A stretch of 6,879 nt of DNA from Burkholderiales bacterium (GTDB lineage Bacteria; Pseudomonadota; Gammaproteobacteria; Burkholderiales; Burkholderiaceae_C): positions 1 to 6,879 of the forward strand of contig SXSX01000227.1 in NCBI GenBank assembly GCA_005793295.1, given 5' to 3'. Positions 6,076 to 6,879 of the stretch are shown here, piece after piece. A model generated the notes under the pieces. That model searched no databases. It saw nothing but the letters and a program-made list of their open reading frames with translations, and was not told the origin of the DNA. The position numbers were made by a program, and so were the translations under genes. Each line of letters begins with the position of its first letter. Positions within the stretch are counted from its first letter, which is position 1.

Positions 6076-6801
6076 GTGTCGCTTTTCCCGGAGCACGCAT
6101 CAGCCTCGCAACTGCAAACTGCGAACCCCTCGGATTGGTCAGTGCATCCTGCTTGGCAGCCGCTGGCAGATGCTTTTTTTGAGTCGCTTGACGGCTTGAA
6201 TGTGCAGGCCTTTCTTGCGCAAAGATTGAACCAAGGCGCGACGATTTTTCCGCCCCATCCTTTGAAAGCGCTGGATATGACGCCGCCGCAGGCAGTTCAC
6301 ACCGTCATTTTGGGACAGGACCCCTACCATGGCCGAGGCCAAGCGGAAGGCTTGGCTTTTTCAGTGGCGCCCGGCGTCGGGCTACCGCCGTCGTTACGAA
6401 ACATTTTTAAAGAGCGACTTCGGGATCTGGGGGAGCCGTTTCCCACAAGCCCTGTGCCTGGGGGGAGCTTGATGGCGTGGGCGCACAACGGCGTTTTGTT
6501 GCTCAACACCTGCCTGACCGTGGAAGAAGGGCGGCCCAACAGCCACAGCGGCCAAGGCTGGGAGGCTTTGACTGACGCAGTCATTCGAGCCGTATCTAAA
6601 GGAGCCAGGCCGGTTGCCTTTTTGTTGTGGGGCGCCAACGCGCAAAGCAAAAAAAGTTTGATTGACGCTGGCCGGCACCTGGTTTTGACAGCCAATCACC
6701 CCTCTCCCTTGTCTGCCATGCGCCCGCCGATTCCTTTTTTTGGATGCGGCCATTTTTCCAGAGCGCTTGCTTGGCAAAAATCACAAGGCTGGGACGTTTA
6801 A
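6076..6801 (+). CDS. ung: Uracil-DNA glycosylase, family 1
   Basis: Ung removes uracil from DNA after cytosine deamination or dUTP incorporation, beginning base excision repair. The 241 residues are slightly longer than E. coli Ung. Motifs are VILGQDPYHG (catalytic Asp82), GLAFSV with the uracil-stacking Phe95, LLLNTCLTV (uracil-reading Asn144), FLLWGANAQ, and NHPSPLS with His208, followed by FFGCGHFSRA. About 20 variable residues precede DWSVHPAW. GTG 6076 is the first possible start because the trpC TGA (6070-6072) is in the same frame directly upstream. No convincing Shine-Dalgarno site is seen, so translation probably depends on ribosomes finishing trpC. No promoter of its own is evident. 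A terminator-like element lies inside the coding sequence at 6144-6180. It has no metabolic link to tryptophan and looks like an operon passenger. Confidence 0.94.
   Translation: MSLFPEHASASQLQTANPSDWSVHPAWQPLADAFFESLDGLNVQAFLAQRLNQGATIFPPHPLKALDMTPPQAVHTVILGQDPYHGRGQAEGLAFSVAPGVGLPPSLRNIFKERLRDLGEPFPTSPVPGGSLMAWAHNGVLLLNTCLTVEEGRPNSHSGQGWEALTDAVIRAVSKGARPVAFLLWGANAQSKKSLIDAGRHLVLTANHPSPLSAMRPPIPFFGCGHFSRALAWQKSQGWDV
6144..6180 (+). terminator. Terminator-like hairpin plus T7 inside the 5' part of ung
   Basis: GCAT (6144-6147) pairs with ATGC (6170-6173). After one bulged C, CTGC (6149-6152) pairs with GCAG (6166-6169). An inner CAG/CTG stem (6157-6159 with 6163-6165) can close the apex. Seven T residues (6174-6180) follow the stem with no gap. 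This is the shape of an intrinsic terminator about 70 bases into ung. It may be active only when ung is not being translated, or it may be chance. Stem energy was not computed. Confidence 0.4.
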
Positions 6802-6837
6802 GCCTGAGCCAGGGGCTTCCTAGTTAGTGCAAACTCA

Positions 6838-6846
6838 TGGCATAAT
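6838..6846 (+). promoter_or_regulatory. Extended -10 promoter candidate for the tRNA gene
   Basis: TGG directly followed by CATAAT (five of six matches to TATAAT) lies in the spacer after ung. It would start transcription near 6853, about nine bases before the tRNA. A clear -35 hexamer is not seen. The rest of the 60-base spacer shows only a weak five-pair hairpin (6800-6804 with 6814-6818). Confidence 0.5.
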
Positions 6847-6861
6847 AGTCGGCTCACGTTT

Positions 6862-6879
6862 GGAGAGGTGGCCGAGTGG
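6862..6879 (+). tRNA. tRNA, probably tRNA-Ser, 5' end only (cut by window edge)
   Basis: The last 18 bases begin GGAGAGG, fitting the 5' strand of an acceptor stem, then T-G at positions 8-9, then GCCGAGTGG as the start of the D arm. This beginning is typical of bacterial tRNA-Ser. The anticodon lies outside the window, so the isoacceptor cannot be named, and the serine identity is by resemblance only. Confidence 0.75.

Noticed and set aside
6800..6818. AAGCC/GGCTT hairpin after ung as terminator
   Set aside because: Only five pairs plus a G·U, with no T-run; not enough to call.
1..6879. CRISPR arrays, insertion sequences, phage genes or a defence island
   Set aside because: No direct-repeat arrays, transposase-like frames or terminal repeats are seen; coding is dense and belongs to housekeeping families.

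Overview
The window is a compact, almost fully coding + strand segment from a Gram-negative bacterium. It most resembles a betaproteobacterium of the Burkholderiales, probably Comamonadaceae-like. The evidence is the style of the proteins (TrpE with LLESVVGGERFGRYSFIG, TrpD with [21 protein letters not shown]), a trpE-G-D-C cluster without trpF, trpB or trpA, and ung directly behind trpC. Base composition looks moderate rather than very GC-rich. The placement rests on recognising protein families by eye, not on a search.

Layout: (1) 1-758 is the 3' two thirds of tgt (queuosine tRNA-guanine transglycosylase). (2) 759-998 is a 240-base leader. It holds an extended -10 promoter-like site, a 28-codon leader peptide ORF with a Trp-Pro-Trp run (778-864), and a set of mutually exclusive RNA stems: the anatomy of a trp attenuator. 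(3) 999-3088 is trpE and trpG, the two subunits of anthranilate synthase, translationally coupled. (4) 3097-4179 is a low-specificity L-threonine aldolase gene, an uncommon insertion in the trp cluster. (5) 4204-5247 and 5284-6072 are trpD and trpC. (6) 6076-6801 is ung (uracil-DNA glycosylase), three bases after the trpC stop and in the same frame. (7) 6802-6861 is a short spacer with a -10-like site, and 6862-6879 is the first 18 nt of a tRNA, probably tRNA-Ser, cut by the window edge.

How the genes work together: TrpE/TrpG make anthranilate from chorismate and glutamine, TrpD adds phosphoribose from PRPP, and TrpC closes the ring to indole-3-glycerol phosphate. TrpF, TrpB and TrpA must be encoded elsewhere. 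The leader peptide would sense charged tRNA-Trp and set transcription into trpE and the genes behind it. Threonine aldolase and Ung would ride on the same transcript, although a hairpin plus a 7-T run inside the start of ung could end many of those transcripts.

Nothing here is a wholly new system. The parts most worth following up are the trp leader (apparently leaderless, with more stems than the textbook four), the threonine aldolase inside the operon, the terminator-like element in ung, and an insertion in the zinc loop of TGT.
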